Positions 1 to 8,685 are shown, numbered from the stretch's first letter. The stretch is DNA of 64,000 nt from Anaerotignum faecicola (GCF_003865035.1 NZ_BHVZ01000001.1:62001-126000), one strand, 5' to 3'. Notes: generated by a model from the sequence alone, not told the origin. Translations and numbers: made by a program.

Positions 1-888
1 GCCGTGGTCAACATGCCCCATTACAACAACAACGGGAGGTCTTTCCTCCAGCTTGGATTCATCCTCTTCCTCCTCTGCGCCAAAGGCTTCCTCCATGATA
101 TCCTTTTCTTCCTCCTGCTCCAGAATCACGTTGTATTCCTCTGCGATGGAAGCCGCGGTATCAAAATCCAATGTTGCATTGATGGCAAGCATTTTGCCCT
201 TTTTCATCAGATTCATAACCAGATCGGAGCCTTTTTTGCCCAGAACCTCAGCCAGATCCTTTACGGTAATGCTTTCGGGAATATATTTGATAACGGGATC
301 TGCGTTTGCTTCCTCCGCCTCCAGTGCCGCCAGCTCTGCCATCAGCGCTGCTTCCTCCTCCATTTCACGTCTTCTGCGCTCCATGGGGTTTTCTCTTACC
401 TTCTGACCGTTCTTGTTGCCCTTTTTGTCTTTTTTGTCCTTGCCTTTATTGTTGTCCTTCTTGCCCTGCTGCTGTGCGCCCTTGTTATTCTGACCGCCCT
501 GCTTGTTATTATTATTATTGTTATTATTATTGCCCTTTCCCTGCTTGCTTTCGTTTCTGTTTTCGTTGCTTCTGCCTTCGTTTCTGTTGTCCTTTTTCTG
601 TGCAGGTCTGTTGCCGTCCTGTCTGCGGTCATTTTCCTTTTTCTGCCCATCCTGCTTCGGCTGATTCTGCTTGGGCTGGTTCTGCTTGGGTGCATCCTTT
701 TTCGGTGCATCCTTTTTGGGTTCCTCCTTCTTCGGCTGATATAACGCCGTCACCTTTGCGGCTTCTTCCTCTGTCAGCATTGCCATGTGGCTTTTTGCTT
801 CAATGCCGATGCTGTTGATTTTTGCTACTAAGTCTTTATTGGCAACGCCAAGCTGCTTTGCCAGTTCATAAATTCTGATTTTGGACAT
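1..888 (-). CDS. infB: Translation initiation factor IF-2, N-terminal part (cut by window start)
   Basis: IF-2 is the GTPase that brings fMet-tRNA to the 30S subunit. The frame opens at ATG 888 with MSKIRIYELAKQLGV, the usual IF-2N start, and runs off the window after 296 codons. A low-complexity linker rich in Lys, Gln and Asn (about residues 55-165, with nine Asn in a row at 120-128) leads to a second IF-2N domain (about 195-245). The last visible residues are RPPVVVVMGHVDHG, the beginning of the GTPase G1 loop. It is the last visible gene of the rimP-nusA-ylxR-ylxQ-infB order, 27 bases after ylxQ. The GTP-binding and C-terminal domains lie outside the window. Confidence 0.96.
   Translation of the reverse strand, partial: MSKIRIYELAKQLGVANKDLVAKINSIGIEAKSHMAMLTEEEAAKVTALYQPKKEEPKKDAPKKDAPKQNQPKQNQPKQDGQKKENDRRQDGNRPAQKKDNRNEGRSNENRNESKQGKGNNNNNNNNNKQGGQNNKGAQQQGKKDNNKGKDKKDKKGNKNGQKVRENPMERRRREMEEEAALMAELAALEAEEANADPVIKYIPESITVKDLAEVLGKKGSDLVMNLMKKGKMLAINATLDFDTAASIAEEYNVILEQEEEKDIMEEAFGAEEEEDESKLEERPPVVVVMGHVDHG
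505..531 (-). repeat. AAT/AAC trinucleotide run coding nine asparagines in infB
   Basis: Nine consecutive Asn codons (AAT or AAC) form a microsatellite-like tract inside the IF-2 linker. It is in frame with infB, so gain or loss of units would only change linker length. Confidence 0.85.
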
Positions 889-915
889 TCCACAACACCT
901 CGTCTTTCTCGAAAA

Positions 916-1248
916 TCAGCCTTCACCGACCTTCGTTCTATTCTCTATATTATCATCCGCAAGCTCTTTCAGTTTTTTTGCAAAGCCCTTTTCTGTAATC
1001 GCAATAATGGAGCGCATTTCTGCGCCAATGGCTCTGCCCAGTTCTTCCTTGGTTCCGATTTCTGCCAAGGGCAGTTCATAATACACTGCGGAATTTGTAA
1101 ATTTCTTTTTTGTATTCTTCGATGCATCCTGCGCTAAAATGAGCAGATATGCCTGTTTTTTGCGCACCGCCTGTTCTGCGGCCACCTCGCCTGCAACAAG
1201 CTTTCCCGCCCGCTTGCAAAGCCCCAGAAGGGAAAAAAATTTATTCAT
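916..1248 (-). CDS. ylxQ: YlxQ-type ribosomal protein L7Ae-family RNA-binding protein
   Basis: A 110-residue protein starting MNKFFSLLGLCKRAGKLVAGE, typical of the L7Ae/L30e-like YlxQ family found between nusA and infB in Firmicutes. Family members bind kink-turn RNA; the exact target here is unknown. The Gly/Lys-rich start, the central AYLLILAQDAS strand and the later IGTKEELGRAIG helix fit the fold. The start chosen at 1248 overlaps the end of ylxR by 8 bases (ATGAATAA), suggesting translational coupling. A longer reading of the same frame to 1380 lacks family similarity and is rejected. Confidence 0.9.
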   Translation of the reverse strand: MNKFFSLLGLCKRAGKLVAGEVAAEQAVRKKQAYLLILAQDASKNTKKKFTNSAVYYELPLAEIGTKEELGRAIGAEMRSIIAITEKGFAKKLKELADDNIENRTKVGEG

Positions 1249-1516
1249 TGGTCTGTTTCTCCAATTCTTGAAGCAGCTGCTCATACACTTCCTTCGGCAC
1301 AGCCACCTTAAAGGAGCGCTCCAGCCCCTTGGATTTCTGCGCCTTCGCCAGACATTCCGCATTGGGACAGATATATGCACCGCGTCCGGGCAGCTTTCCC
1401 GTACGGTCTAAGGCAAATTCGCCTGCATCATTTCGTACAATGCGAATCAGTTCCTTTTTATTTTTCATTTCCTGACAGCCGGTACATTTTCTGAGAGGTA
1501 CTTTTCTTTGCTTCAT
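1241..1516 (-). CDS. ylxR: YlxR (DUF448) RNA-binding protein
   Basis: A 91-residue protein of the YlxR/DUF448 family. It shows the conserved CTGCQEMKNKKELIRIVR start and the family hallmark GRGAYICPN at about residues 45-53. YlxR is a small basic nucleic-acid-binding protein encoded between nusA and infB in Gram-positive bacteria. ATG 1516 lies 15 bases after the nusA stop and the 3' end overlaps ylxQ. Confidence 0.95.
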   Translation of the reverse strand: MKQRKVPLRKCTGCQEMKNKKELIRIVRNDAGEFALDRTGKLPGRGAYICPNAECLAKAQKSKGLERSFKVAVPKEVYEQLLQELEKQTNE

Positions 1517-1531
1517 ATACTCTCCTCCCTC

Positions 1532-2716
1532 TTACGCTTCTGCTTCGCCTTCTGCCGTTTCCTCTGTCGCTGTTACATCTTCCTCTGCTGCTTCTTCTAC
1601 AGCCTCATCTACTGTTTCTTCTGCCGTTGTTTCCTCCGCCGCTTCTTCCGTTACGGGGTCTTCTGCTAAGAAGTTTGTTTCTCTTGCCTGTGTTTCACTC
1701 TTGATATCGATTCTCCAGCCTGTCAGCTTTGCGGAAAGTCTTGCATTCTGCCCTTCCTTGCCGATTGCCAGAGAAAGCTGATGGTCGGGCACCACGATTT
1801 TCGCGCTCTGCTCTGCTTCGTTCAGTGCAACCTCCAGAACCTTAGAGGGGCTGAGTGCTGCCGCAATAAATTCCTTGGGGTCCTCGCTCCAGTTGATCAC
1901 ATCAATCTTTTCGCCGCCCAGCTCGCTTACGATTACATTGACACGGTAGCCATTCTGCCCAACACAGGCACCCAGTGCATCCACGTTTTCATTCTTGGAA
2001 TAAACGGCAATCTTTGTTCTGCTTCCGGCTTCTCTTGCAATGCTCTTGATTTCCACTGTACCGTCATGTACTTCGGGCACCTCCTGTTCAAACAGACGCT
2101 TTACCAACTCAGGATGTGTTCTGGAAACAAAAATCTGAGGGCCCTTTGTGGTCTGCTTTACCTCAAGCACATACACCTTGATGCGATCCATGAAGTTATA
2201 CTGTTCGCCGGGAATCTGCTCGTTTGCGGAAAGAATCGCATCAATCTTGCCCATCTGCACGATAACATTTCTGCGTTCCTTTCTCTGTACGATGGCAGTT
2301 ACAACCTCTCTTTCCTTTGTAATGTACTGGTTAAAGAGAATTTCTCTTTCTGCCTCGCGGAATTTCTGTACCACCACCTGCTTTGCGGTCTGTGCGGAAA
2401 TTCTGCCGAAGTCCTTCGGTGTTACCTCCAGATCCACCACATCGCCAACCACATAGTTGGGGTTCAGCACTCTTGCCATTTCCAGAGAGATTTCCAGCTG
2501 CGGATCTTCCACAGGGCTTGCAACGGTTTTCTGCGCATAGCAGGCAACATTGCCGGATTCTCTGTCGATAACCACCTTAATATTCTGGCTTGTGCCGAAG
2601 TTTTTCTTGCATGCAGAAACCAGGGATGCCTCGATTGCCTCAAATACAACTTCCTTATCAATGCCCTTTTCCTTTGCAACCAGATTCAGCGCATCCAAAA
2701 ATTCTTTACTGTCCAT
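1532..2716 (-). CDS. nusA: Transcription termination/antitermination factor NusA
   Basis: A 394-residue NusA that binds RNA polymerase and nascent RNA to control pausing and termination. The N-terminal polymerase-binding domain (1-125) starts MDSKEFLDALNLVAKEKGI; the S1 domain follows (about 135-200), then two KH domains (about 200-345) including VGQNGYRVNVIVSELGGEKID and IGKEGQNARLSAKLTGWRID. As is usual in Firmicutes there are no C-terminal acidic repeat domains, but the last 40 residues are an unusually Glu/Ala/Thr-rich tail. RBS AGGGAGGAA precedes ATG 2716. It follows rimP by 21 bases in the same operon. Confidence 0.97.
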   Translation of the reverse strand: MDSKEFLDALNLVAKEKGIDKEVVFEAIEASLVSACKKNFGTSQNIKVVIDRESGNVACYAQKTVASPVEDPQLEISLEMARVLNPNYVVGDVVDLEVTPKDFGRISAQTAKQVVVQKFREAEREILFNQYITKEREVVTAIVQRKERRNVIVQMGKIDAILSANEQIPGEQYNFMDRIKVYVLEVKQTTKGPQIFVSRTHPELVKRLFEQEVPEVHDGTVEIKSIAREAGSRTKIAVYSKNENVDALGACVGQNGYRVNVIVSELGGEKIDVINWSEDPKEFIAAALSPSKVLEVALNEAEQSAKIVVPDHQLSLAIGKEGQNARLSAKLTGWRIDIKSETQARETNFLAEDPVTEEAAEETTAEETVDEAVEEAAEEDVTATEETAEGEAEA

Positions 2717-2737
2717 TTTCCAAATTCCTCCCTTAGC

Positions 2738-3205
2738 TTAAAAAATAACTGCCAATCTCACGCTGGCGATATCCTTCTGTTCAAATTTCACTACGTTTCC
2801 GTTTTCCTCCTCGATGGAAAGCACACCATTCTCCAGACCCAGCAGCCTGCCCTGATACTGCTTGCTGCCGTCCTGCGCCTTATACAGCTTCACATCAATG
2901 ATTTCTCCCTGATATTTCACAAAATCCGCATCCTTTTTCAGCGGTCTGTCGATACCGGGGGAGCTTACCTCCAAAATATAGGCCTGCTCGATGGGATCTT
3001 TTTCATCCAGCTTCACCTCAAGCGCACGGCTGACCGCTTCGCAGTCATCAATATTTACACCGCCGTCCTTATCAATATAAACACGCAGATACCAGTTTAC
3101 GCCTTCCTTTACAAATTCCAAATCTACCAGCTCCAGCCCCTTTTCTGCAATAATCGGCTCCAGAATGGGCAGCACCTTTGCTTCTGTATTGTTTGGTTTC
3201 GCCAT
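2738..3205 (-). CDS. rimP: Ribosome maturation factor RimP
   Basis: A 155-residue RimP, needed for maturation of the 30S subunit. Family motifs are GLELVDLEFVKEGVNWYLRV (N-terminal domain), DCEAVSRALE and the signature YILEVSSPGIDRPLKK at about 92-107, followed by the Sm-like C-terminal domain. ATG 3205 follows the RBS GAGGTG. It is the first gene of the nusA-infB operon and is preceded by a hairpin leader. Confidence 0.97.
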   Translation of the reverse strand: MAKPNNTEAKVLPILEPIIAEKGLELVDLEFVKEGVNWYLRVYIDKDGGVNIDDCEAVSRALEVKLDEKDPIEQAYILEVSSPGIDRPLKKDADFVKYQGEIIDVKLYKAQDGSKQYQGRLLGLENGVLSIEEENGNVVKFEQKDIASVRLAVIF

Positions 3206-3254
3206 TTTTACACCTCTTTTTCGTTTTTCTTTTTCCGTCTTACAAAAATCCGAT

Positions 3255-3303
3255 GGGGCTTTCCCCCTACAATAACAAAGAGCGGGTTGTTCTACCCACT
3301 CTT
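3255..3303 (-). promoter_or_regulatory. rimP-nusA operon leader hairpins
   Basis: On the minus strand a 10-bp stem with one G-U pair (AAGAGTGGGT at 3303-3294 with ACCCGCTCTT at 3287-3278, 6-base loop) is followed by a small GGGG/CCCC hairpin (3266-3255). The stem lies about 75 bases upstream of rimP. Hairpins at this place are common in Firmicutes from memory, and nusA operons are often autoregulated; an attenuator role is inference. There is no long U tract. Confidence 0.5.
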
Positions 3304-3418
3304 TTCACCAACGTTTATAATCATTACTTTGTATTACTATACCACTTCTTTCCTTTGTTTGCAAGGCTTTTTCAGAAAATTCCCTCGCAGCGCTTCGGAA
3401 CCGTGCAAGAAATTCCCT

Positions 3419-3658
3419 TTAGCCCAAATACATGCTCAGCTCCCGAAATCTTTCACTGTCATTCTTAACAGCTTCCTCCTTCTTCTCGCCGTTGGCATAT
3501 TCCACCAGAAACCGCGTTTCCGCTTCCGTGCCGTCCAACAGCCTTACACTGACGATGGTCGCGCTCAATTCCGCCTGCATGGTAAAGCCCTGCATTCTTT
3601 CGGATTTTCGCACACGCTCCGCCGTTCTCTTTTCCTGCAATTTCTTAAAAAGGGACAT
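3419..3658 (-). CDS. Small protein of unknown function (79 aa)
   Basis: I do not recognise this gene. The start at 3658 follows GAAGGAG with 6-base spacing, which favours it over the in-frame ATG at 3682 that would place the RBS inside the gene. The protein has a basic helical N-terminus (MSLFKKLQEKRTAERVRKSE) and then alternating hydrophobic strands with ATIVSVRLLDGTEAETRFLVE, compatible with a small beta domain. It starts 28 bases after the stop of the glycosidase-like gene and may share its transcript. Confidence 0.7.
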   Translation of the reverse strand: MSLFKKLQEKRTAERVRKSERMQGFTMQAELSATIVSVRLLDGTEAETRFLVEYANGEKKEEAVKNDSERFRELSMYLG

Positions 3659-3686
3659 CTCTTTCTCCTTCCGACCCGTCACTGGC

Positions 3687-5342
3687 TTACTGATAGCTTT
3701 TTGCGGTGTTGATGCCGATGGTAGCCGAGCCTTCCTCCCATGTCACGCCCATATCCAGCAGCTTCGCCAAATCGCGCAGCTTGTAATAGGTATAATCGTT
3801 GATGGTATAGGCACTCACACTCTTTCTTTCCCCGTCGCAGTATAGCTTTGCAGTAGAGGTTGTGCCATAGGTATCGCCATATCTGCCTGCCGCGCCGCTC
3901 ACAGAGGAGGAATACGGCACACCACGGAACAGCTCAATCGCCTGCTTGCTTTCGTCCCAGTAGGTCTGAAACTGCTTCGCTGTCCCATTTACCGCACCTG
4001 CAACATCGCGCAGCTTAAAATAGGTATAATCGTCAATCGTGTATGTCTGGAAATCCACCGCCTTGCCGTTCACCGTTACCTTTGCCCTGCCTGCGTAGGC
4101 ATATTTCTTTTCAATCGTAACAGGTGCTTCCGGTTCGGTCGGGGTGGTCGGTTCTGTCGGGGTGGTCGGTTCTGTCGGTGTTGTTGGCTCTGTCGGTTTT
4201 GTCGCTGTCTGATAATATGCCTTCACCGCATCCGCACAGCCCTGTCTGTTGTTCAGCAAATCCCGCAGACTGAAGAACATACTGCCGTCCACGTTGTATT
4301 TTTCATTGACCTGCATTTCCTGTGCAATCTCCTTCGCAACGGAATCCTTGTAAATCCCCTGTCCAATATAAAGCTTTACGTCAGTCCCTTCAACCACGTC
4401 GCTCCACCATTTCACCAGTGTCTCATAATCAGCATAGGCATTACCCTGCTCCCAGTAAATCTGCGGTGTAATGTAATCTACCCAGCCTTTTTCTACCCAT
4501 TTTTTCGCATCTCCGTAAACCGTATAATAGCCTTCGGAGCCGCGTGTTGCAGAGCCTGCCTCGTCAGAGGTGCTGTTTTTCCAGATTCCCATCGGGCTGA
4601 TGCCGAATTCCACAGAGGCTTTTGTATTTTTAATCGTCTGATATACCTTTTTGATTAACGTATCCACATTGTCGCGGCGCTCCTGCGCCACTGCGCCTTC
4701 CCTTGTTTCGCCCTCAGGCAGGGGATAATTGGAAGGATAGAAATAATCATCAAAATGGATGGCATCCACATCATATTTTTCCACAACCTCTTTTACCGTA
4801 TCGCAGATATACTGCTGTACCTCCTCATTCGCAGGGTCATAATACATTGCCCCGTTGTAGGTCAGAATCCAGTCCGGATGCTTTCTTGCCATGTTGTCCG
4901 CAGAAAGTGCGGATACATCCGTTCCGGATGTCGTAATGCGATAAGGGTTCATCCATGCGTGAAATTCCATGCCGCGCTTGTGTGCTTCCGCAATCATGAA
5001 CGCCATCGGGTCATAGCCGGGGTTTGTCCCCTGCGCCCCTGTCAGCACAGCACTCCATGGATTCAGCTCGGACTGATACAGCGCATCCCCCTTCGGGCGC
5101 ACCTGCACCACAACCGTATTCAAGCCCAACGCCTGTGCCTGCTCCAGCTTCTGAATAAATTCATTCTTCTGCGCTTCTGCATTATTCGTTGTGGAAGGGT
5201 AATCCGCACTGTATACCGTTGAAATCCAGACAGCACGCATCTCCTTCGCATCTGCCGCAAAGGTCTCCTGCGCCCCGATGCTTACCACGCCAAGCACACC
5301 GCATAAAATGCCGGTGCATATTTTTTTCAAAAATCGATTCAT
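3687..5342 (-). CDS. Secreted GHL10/DUF187-type glycoside hydrolase-like protein with C-terminal stalk repeats
   Basis: A 551-residue exported protein. An N-terminal signal peptide (MNRFLKKICTGILCGVLGVVS, predicted cleavage near residue 29) is followed by a glycosyl-hydrolase-like TIM barrel (about 33-385) with EMRAVWISTVYSADYP, VVQVRPKGDALY, HAWMNPYRI and VDAIHFDDYFYP, as in the YngK/DUF187 family that acts on cell-wall or other glycans. A linker of four TEPTTP-like repeats (about 390-410) joins two copies of a beta motif with IDDYTYFKLRDVA and INDYTYYKLRDLA (about 415-545), resembling copper amine oxidase N-terminal-type stalk domains often found on clostridial wall proteins. No LPXTG motif is seen. 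Substrate unknown. Confidence 0.85.
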   Translation of the reverse strand: MNRFLKKICTGILCGVLGVVSIGAQETFAADAKEMRAVWISTVYSADYPSTTNNAEAQKNEFIQKLEQAQALGLNTVVVQVRPKGDALYQSELNPWSAVLTGAQGTNPGYDPMAFMIAEAHKRGMEFHAWMNPYRITTSGTDVSALSADNMARKHPDWILTYNGAMYYDPANEEVQQYICDTVKEVVEKYDVDAIHFDDYFYPSNYPLPEGETREGAVAQERRDNVDTLIKKVYQTIKNTKASVEFGISPMGIWKNSTSDEAGSATRGSEGYYTVYGDAKKWVEKGWVDYITPQIYWEQGNAYADYETLVKWWSDVVEGTDVKLYIGQGIYKDSVAKEIAQEMQVNEKYNVDGSMFFSLRDLLNNRQGCADAVKAYYQTATKPTEPTTPTEPTTPTEPTTPTEPEAPVTIEKKYAYAGRAKVTVNGKAVDFQTYTIDDYTYFKLRDVAGAVNGTAKQFQTYWDESKQAIELFRGVPYSSSVSGAAGRYGDTYGTTSTAKLYCDGERKSVSAYTINDYTYYKLRDLAKLLDMGVTWEEGSATIGINTAKSYQ

Positions 5343-5387
5343 TTTTTCACCTGATTCCTTTGTTTTCCCATTTGGTTTTTATTTTAT

Positions 5388-5396
5388 ATTGTACCA
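5388..5396 (-). promoter_or_regulatory. Candidate extended -10 promoter for the GHL10-like gene
   Basis: TGGTACAAT on the minus strand is an extended -10 element (TGnTACAAT) 46 bases upstream of ATG 5342, in an AT-rich region. No good -35 is visible at 17 bp, which extended -10 promoters tolerate. Confidence 0.45.
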
Positions 5397-5534
5397 CAAA
5401 AATACAATGAAAAATATTACAAAAACTTTAATCTTTTCTTTTGCAAAAGAGATTGCATAAATCCTTTATTTGCATTAAGATAGAGAGAAACTATTGTTCC
5501 ATAGAAAATACAAAAGATACGAGGTGACTTTCTA

Positions 5535-6782
5535 ATGAGATACGGACTAATCGGAGAAAAACTGGGACACAGCTTTTCTAAAATCATTCATGAACAGCTG
5601 GCGGATTATACCTATGATCTGATTCCCTTAACAAGAGATGAATTGGATGCTTTCCTGCGAGAAAAACAGTTTTCTGCCTTGAATGTAACCATTCCCTATA
5701 AGGAAACGGTTATCCCTTATCTGGATGAGGTAGATAGCCGCGCGCAGAAAATCGGCGCAGTCAATACGGTTGTCAATAGAAACGGCAGGCTTTGCGGCTA
5801 TAATACGGATTTTTACGGTTTCCGTTATCTGCTCCAGAAAAACGGCATTGATGTTGCCGGCAAAAAAGCATTGGTTCTGGGCAAGGGCGGCGCGTCCAAG
5901 GCTGTCATTGCCGTTCTGGAAGAATTGGGTGCATCCGAAATTATCACCGTATATTATAAGGAATATCCGGAAACCGTCACCTATGCAGAATGTTATAAAA
6001 ATCATGCCGATGCAAAAATCATCGTGAATACCACTCCTGTCGGAATGTATCCGAACTCCGATGACTGCCCCATTGATTTAGACCGCTTCACCGCGCTCGA
6101 AGGCGTTGCGGATGTTGTCTATAACCCCCTGCGTACCCAGCTTGTTCTGGAGGCGGAAAAGCGCGGGATTCGTGCCGCAGGCGGTCTGGAAATGCTCGTT
6201 GCACAGGCAAAATATGCCGTAGAAATCTTTCTGGATACCCATCTGGAGGATGCCCGCATTGCCGAAATCAATACGCCCCTCTTAAAGGAACGCTCCAATC
6301 TTGTTCTGGTTGGCATGAGCGGCGGCGGCAAAAGCACGATTGGCAAAAGGGCGGCAGAAAAGCTGGGCAAAGGCTTTGTCGATACCGATGAGTTGATCAT
6401 TGAGCGCATCAAAATGCCCATTGCCGAATTCTTCGCAAAGGAAGGAGAGCCTGCCTTCCGCGAAATCGAAACAAAGGTCATCCATGAGGTTTCCGCACAG
6501 AATAACCTCGTCATTGCCACAGGCGGCGGCATCATCAAAAACCCCCTGAATGTCGAATATCTCAAGCGCAACGGCAGACTCATCTGGCTGAAACGCGATG
6601 CAGACCTGCTCCAGACGGGCAACGGCAGACCCCTTGCCCCCGATCAGGCGGCGGCGCAGAAGCTCTATCATGAACGCCTGCCCCTTTATAGCGCGGCGGC
6701 AGAAGCCATTGCAGAAAATAACGGCACCCTTGAAGAAGGTCTCTCAGCTGTCCTGCATAGCTATGAGTCCCTTTTGAAATAA
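5535..6782 (+). CDS. aroE-aroK: Shikimate dehydrogenase / shikimate kinase fusion
   Basis: One 415-residue protein with two shikimate-pathway enzymes. Residues 1-245 are AroE: the S-x-S shikimate-binding motif (Ser13, Ser15), catalytic Lys56 (NVTIPYKE) and Asp92 (GYNTD), an NADP loop LGKGGASKA near 118-126 and NTTPVGMYPN. Residues 255-415 are AroK: Walker A GMSGGGKST (260-268), the D-x-D of DTDEL, GGGII, the lid Arg in NGRPL and ERLPLYSAAA. All key residues of both enzymes are present, so the protein should convert dehydroshikimate to shikimate 3-phosphate in the cytoplasm. RBS GAGGTGA precedes ATG 5535. It is a single-gene unit on the plus strand ending in a strong terminator. Confidence 0.96.
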   Translation: MRYGLIGEKLGHSFSKIIHEQLADYTYDLIPLTRDELDAFLREKQFSALNVTIPYKETVIPYLDEVDSRAQKIGAVNTVVNRNGRLCGYNTDFYGFRYLLQKNGIDVAGKKALVLGKGGASKAVIAVLEELGASEIITVYYKEYPETVTYAECYKNHADAKIIVNTTPVGMYPNSDDCPIDLDRFTALEGVADVVYNPLRTQLVLEAEKRGIRAAGGLEMLVAQAKYAVEIFLDTHLEDARIAEINTPLLKERSNLVLVGMSGGGKSTIGKRAAEKLGKGFVDTDELIIERIKMPIAEFFAKEGEPAFREIETKVIHEVSAQNNLVIATGGGIIKNPLNVEYLKRNGRLIWLKRDADLLQTGNGRPLAPDQAAAQKLYHERLPLYSAAAEAIAENNGTLEEGLSAVLHSYESLLK

Positions 6783-6801
6783 GGAACTTCTACATAAAAA
6801 C

Positions 6802-6835
6802 GCCCCCTCTTCCGAATGGAAAAGGGGGCATTTTA
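6802..6835 (+). terminator. Bidirectional Rho-independent terminator
   Basis: A 12-position stem (GCCCCCTCTTCC with GGAAAAGGGGGC, one C-A mismatch, loop GAAT, 6802-6829) is followed by TTTT on the plus strand and by GTTTTTATG on the minus strand. It can stop aroE-aroK and also the convergent nifS-nifU transcript. Confidence 0.85.
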
Positions 6836-6860
6836 TTGGTTTAGAGGGGTGTAATAAAAT

Positions 6861-6907
6861 GAGTTTTTGAGAGTTTTTTGAAAATTTCTGAGTTTTTATG
6901 AGTTTTA
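6861..6907. repeat. Degenerate GAGTTTTT repeats
   Basis: Four imperfect copies of GAGTTTT(T) at about 6861, 6871, 6890 and 6900 fill the gap between the terminator and nifU. Function unknown; possibly slippage-derived. Confidence 0.5.
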
Positions 6908-6950
6908 TCTTCTGTGTCCTGTTTCGTTTCCTTTTTCTTTGGTGCTTCTA

Positions 6951-7385
6951 TCATTCAGCCTGATGATGTCTTTCGTCAACGTCATTTACGGGAGGTTCCA
7001 GTCCGTCAATGACGATATTGTTCTTTTGTGCATAATCCCACAGAGCGGCACGCAATGCCTCCTCTGCCAGACAGGAACAGTGTACCTTTACGGGAGGCAG
7101 ACCATCCAGTGCTTCCATAACCGCTTTATTGGTTACCTCCAATGCTTCCTGAATACTCTTGCCCTTTACAAGTTCTGTCGCCATGGAGCTTGTCGCAACT
7201 GCGGCACCGCAGCCAAAGGTTTTGAATTTTGCATCAACGATTTTGCCATCCTCAATCTGCAAATATACCTTCATGATATCGCCGCATTTCATATTGCCGA
7301 CCTGTCCAACGCCGCTTGCGTTTTCAATTTCGCCTACATTTCTTGGGTTCATAAAATGATCCATTACCTTTTCGCTATATTCCAT
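6951..7385 (-). CDS. nifU: NifU/IscU-type Fe-S cluster scaffold protein
   Basis: A 144-residue scaffold on which Fe-S clusters are built from sulfur given by NifS. It begins MEYSEKVMDHFMNPRNVGEI, and has the three conserved cysteines in GNMKCGD, FGCGAA and HCSCLAEEA. The C-terminal extension IVIDGLEPPVNDVDERHHQ is short and polar. ATG 7385 follows RBS AAGGAGGAG. The gene lies 66 bases after nifS on the same strand and shares its promoter. As is common in Clostridia, no iscA, hscA or ferredoxin gene is present. Confidence 0.95.
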   Translation of the reverse strand: MEYSEKVMDHFMNPRNVGEIENASGVGQVGNMKCGDIMKVYLQIEDGKIVDAKFKTFGCGAAVATSSMATELVKGKSIQEALEVTNKAVMEALDGLPPVKVHCSCLAEEALRAALWDYAQKNNIVIDGLEPPVNDVDERHHQAE

Positions 7386-7451
7386 TTCAAAACTCCTCCT
7401 TAGTGTTCTGATTTATATAAATGTCTAAAGTAAATGTCTGATTTTCTTCTA

Positions 7452-8624
7452 TCAAGCCTTTTTGCCGGGATAAACGGGAGACATATCTCTCAGCCGCTGT
7501 ACCAGACCGGGCAATTTTTCCAGAATAAAGTCTACCTGCTCCTCCGTGTTTTCTCTGTCTATTGTCAGTCTCAGAGAGCCATGTGCAATCTCATGAGGCA
7601 AACCAATCGCCATCAGCACATGAGAAGGGTCCAGAGAGCCGGATGTACATGCAGAACCGCTGGAAGCTGCAATGCCCAGTGCATCCAGCAGCAGCAGCAG
7701 GGATTCGCCTTCAATATAGGAGAAGGAAATGTTGCAGTTGCCGGGCAGACGATCTGTCGGGTGTCCGTTCAGGCGGCTATCGGGAATGCTTTCCAAAATC
7801 CCATGAATCAGCTTATCCCGCAGTGCAGTCAGCTTCTTTGTTGTTTCCTCCATTTCAGCCACTGCCAGCTCCGCAGCCTTGCCCAGACCAACAATACCCG
7901 CAATATTTTCTGTGCCCGCACGCAGCTTCTTTTCCTGTGCACCGCCGAAAATCAGCGGAGAAATCCTTGTTCCCTTGCGGATATAAATCGCACCGATGCC
8001 CTTCGGTGCGCCCAGCTTATGCCCACTCATGGACAGCAAATCAACCTGCAGCTTTTCTACATCAATGGGTACATGACCGACAGCCTGTACCGCATCTGTG
8101 TGGAACAAAACGCCGTGCTTTTTCGCAATTTCGCCAATCTCTGCGATAGGCTGAATCGTACCGATTTCGTTATTCGCAAACATAACGGAAATCAGAACGG
8201 TTTCCGGACGGATGACATTTTCCAGCTCCTCCAAAGAAATCTTCCCGAATTCGTCTACGTTCAGATAAGTCACATCCACACCCTTTGTTTCCAGAAATTC
8301 TGCGGTATGCAGAATCGCATGATGTTCAATTTTTGTTGTAATAATATGTTTTTTCTCTTTCTTGCTTGCGTTTACCACGCCACGCAGTGCCATATTGTCG
8401 CTTTCGGAGCCGCCTGCTGTGAAATAAATTTCATCGGGTGTCGCACCAATCGCAGCCGCCACCTTTGCCCTTGCTGCCTCCAGTGCCTTTTTGCTTTCCT
8501 TCGCAATGCTGTAAATGCTGGATGCATTGCCGTAATATTCTCTAAAGTAAGGAAGAATCTCCTGCAATACCTCCTCCCTTACGGGTGTTGTTGCTGCGTT
8601 ATCAAAATAATATTTTGTCGGCAT
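7452..8624 (-). CDS. nifS: NifS/IscS-type cysteine desulfurase
   Basis: A 390-residue PLP enzyme that removes sulfur from cysteine for Fe-S assembly on the adjacent NifU. It opens MPTKYYFDNAATTPV; the PLP lysine is in SMSGHKLGAPKG and the catalytic cysteine in SSGSACTSGSLDPSHVL, a group I (NifS/IscS) loop. The start at 8624 is chosen because GGAG precedes it by 8 bases and homologues begin there; the frame stays open to 8714 but that stretch overlaps the promoter. Confidence 0.96.
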   Translation of the reverse strand: MPTKYYFDNAATTPVREEVLQEILPYFREYYGNASSIYSIAKESKKALEAARAKVAAAIGATPDEIYFTAGGSESDNMALRGVVNASKKEKKHIITTKIEHHAILHTAEFLETKGVDVTYLNVDEFGKISLEELENVIRPETVLISVMFANNEIGTIQPIAEIGEIAKKHGVLFHTDAVQAVGHVPIDVEKLQVDLLSMSGHKLGAPKGIGAIYIRKGTRISPLIFGGAQEKKLRAGTENIAGIVGLGKAAELAVAEMEETTKKLTALRDKLIHGILESIPDSRLNGHPTDRLPGNCNISFSYIEGESLLLLLDALGIAASSGSACTSGSLDPSHVLMAIGLPHEIAHGSLRLTIDRENTEEQVDFILEKLPGLVQRLRDMSPVYPGKKA

Positions 8625-8685
8625 AAGAATACTCCTCTCAATCTCTTTATATATCATAGTATTTTTATATGTTTTATGTGATTTG

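Noticed and set aside
1781-3712. A 643-codon plus-strand open frame across nusA and rimP
   Set aside because: It lies opposite two certain genes and its translation is rich in Cys, His, Leu and Phe without any family motif: a shadow of codon bias.
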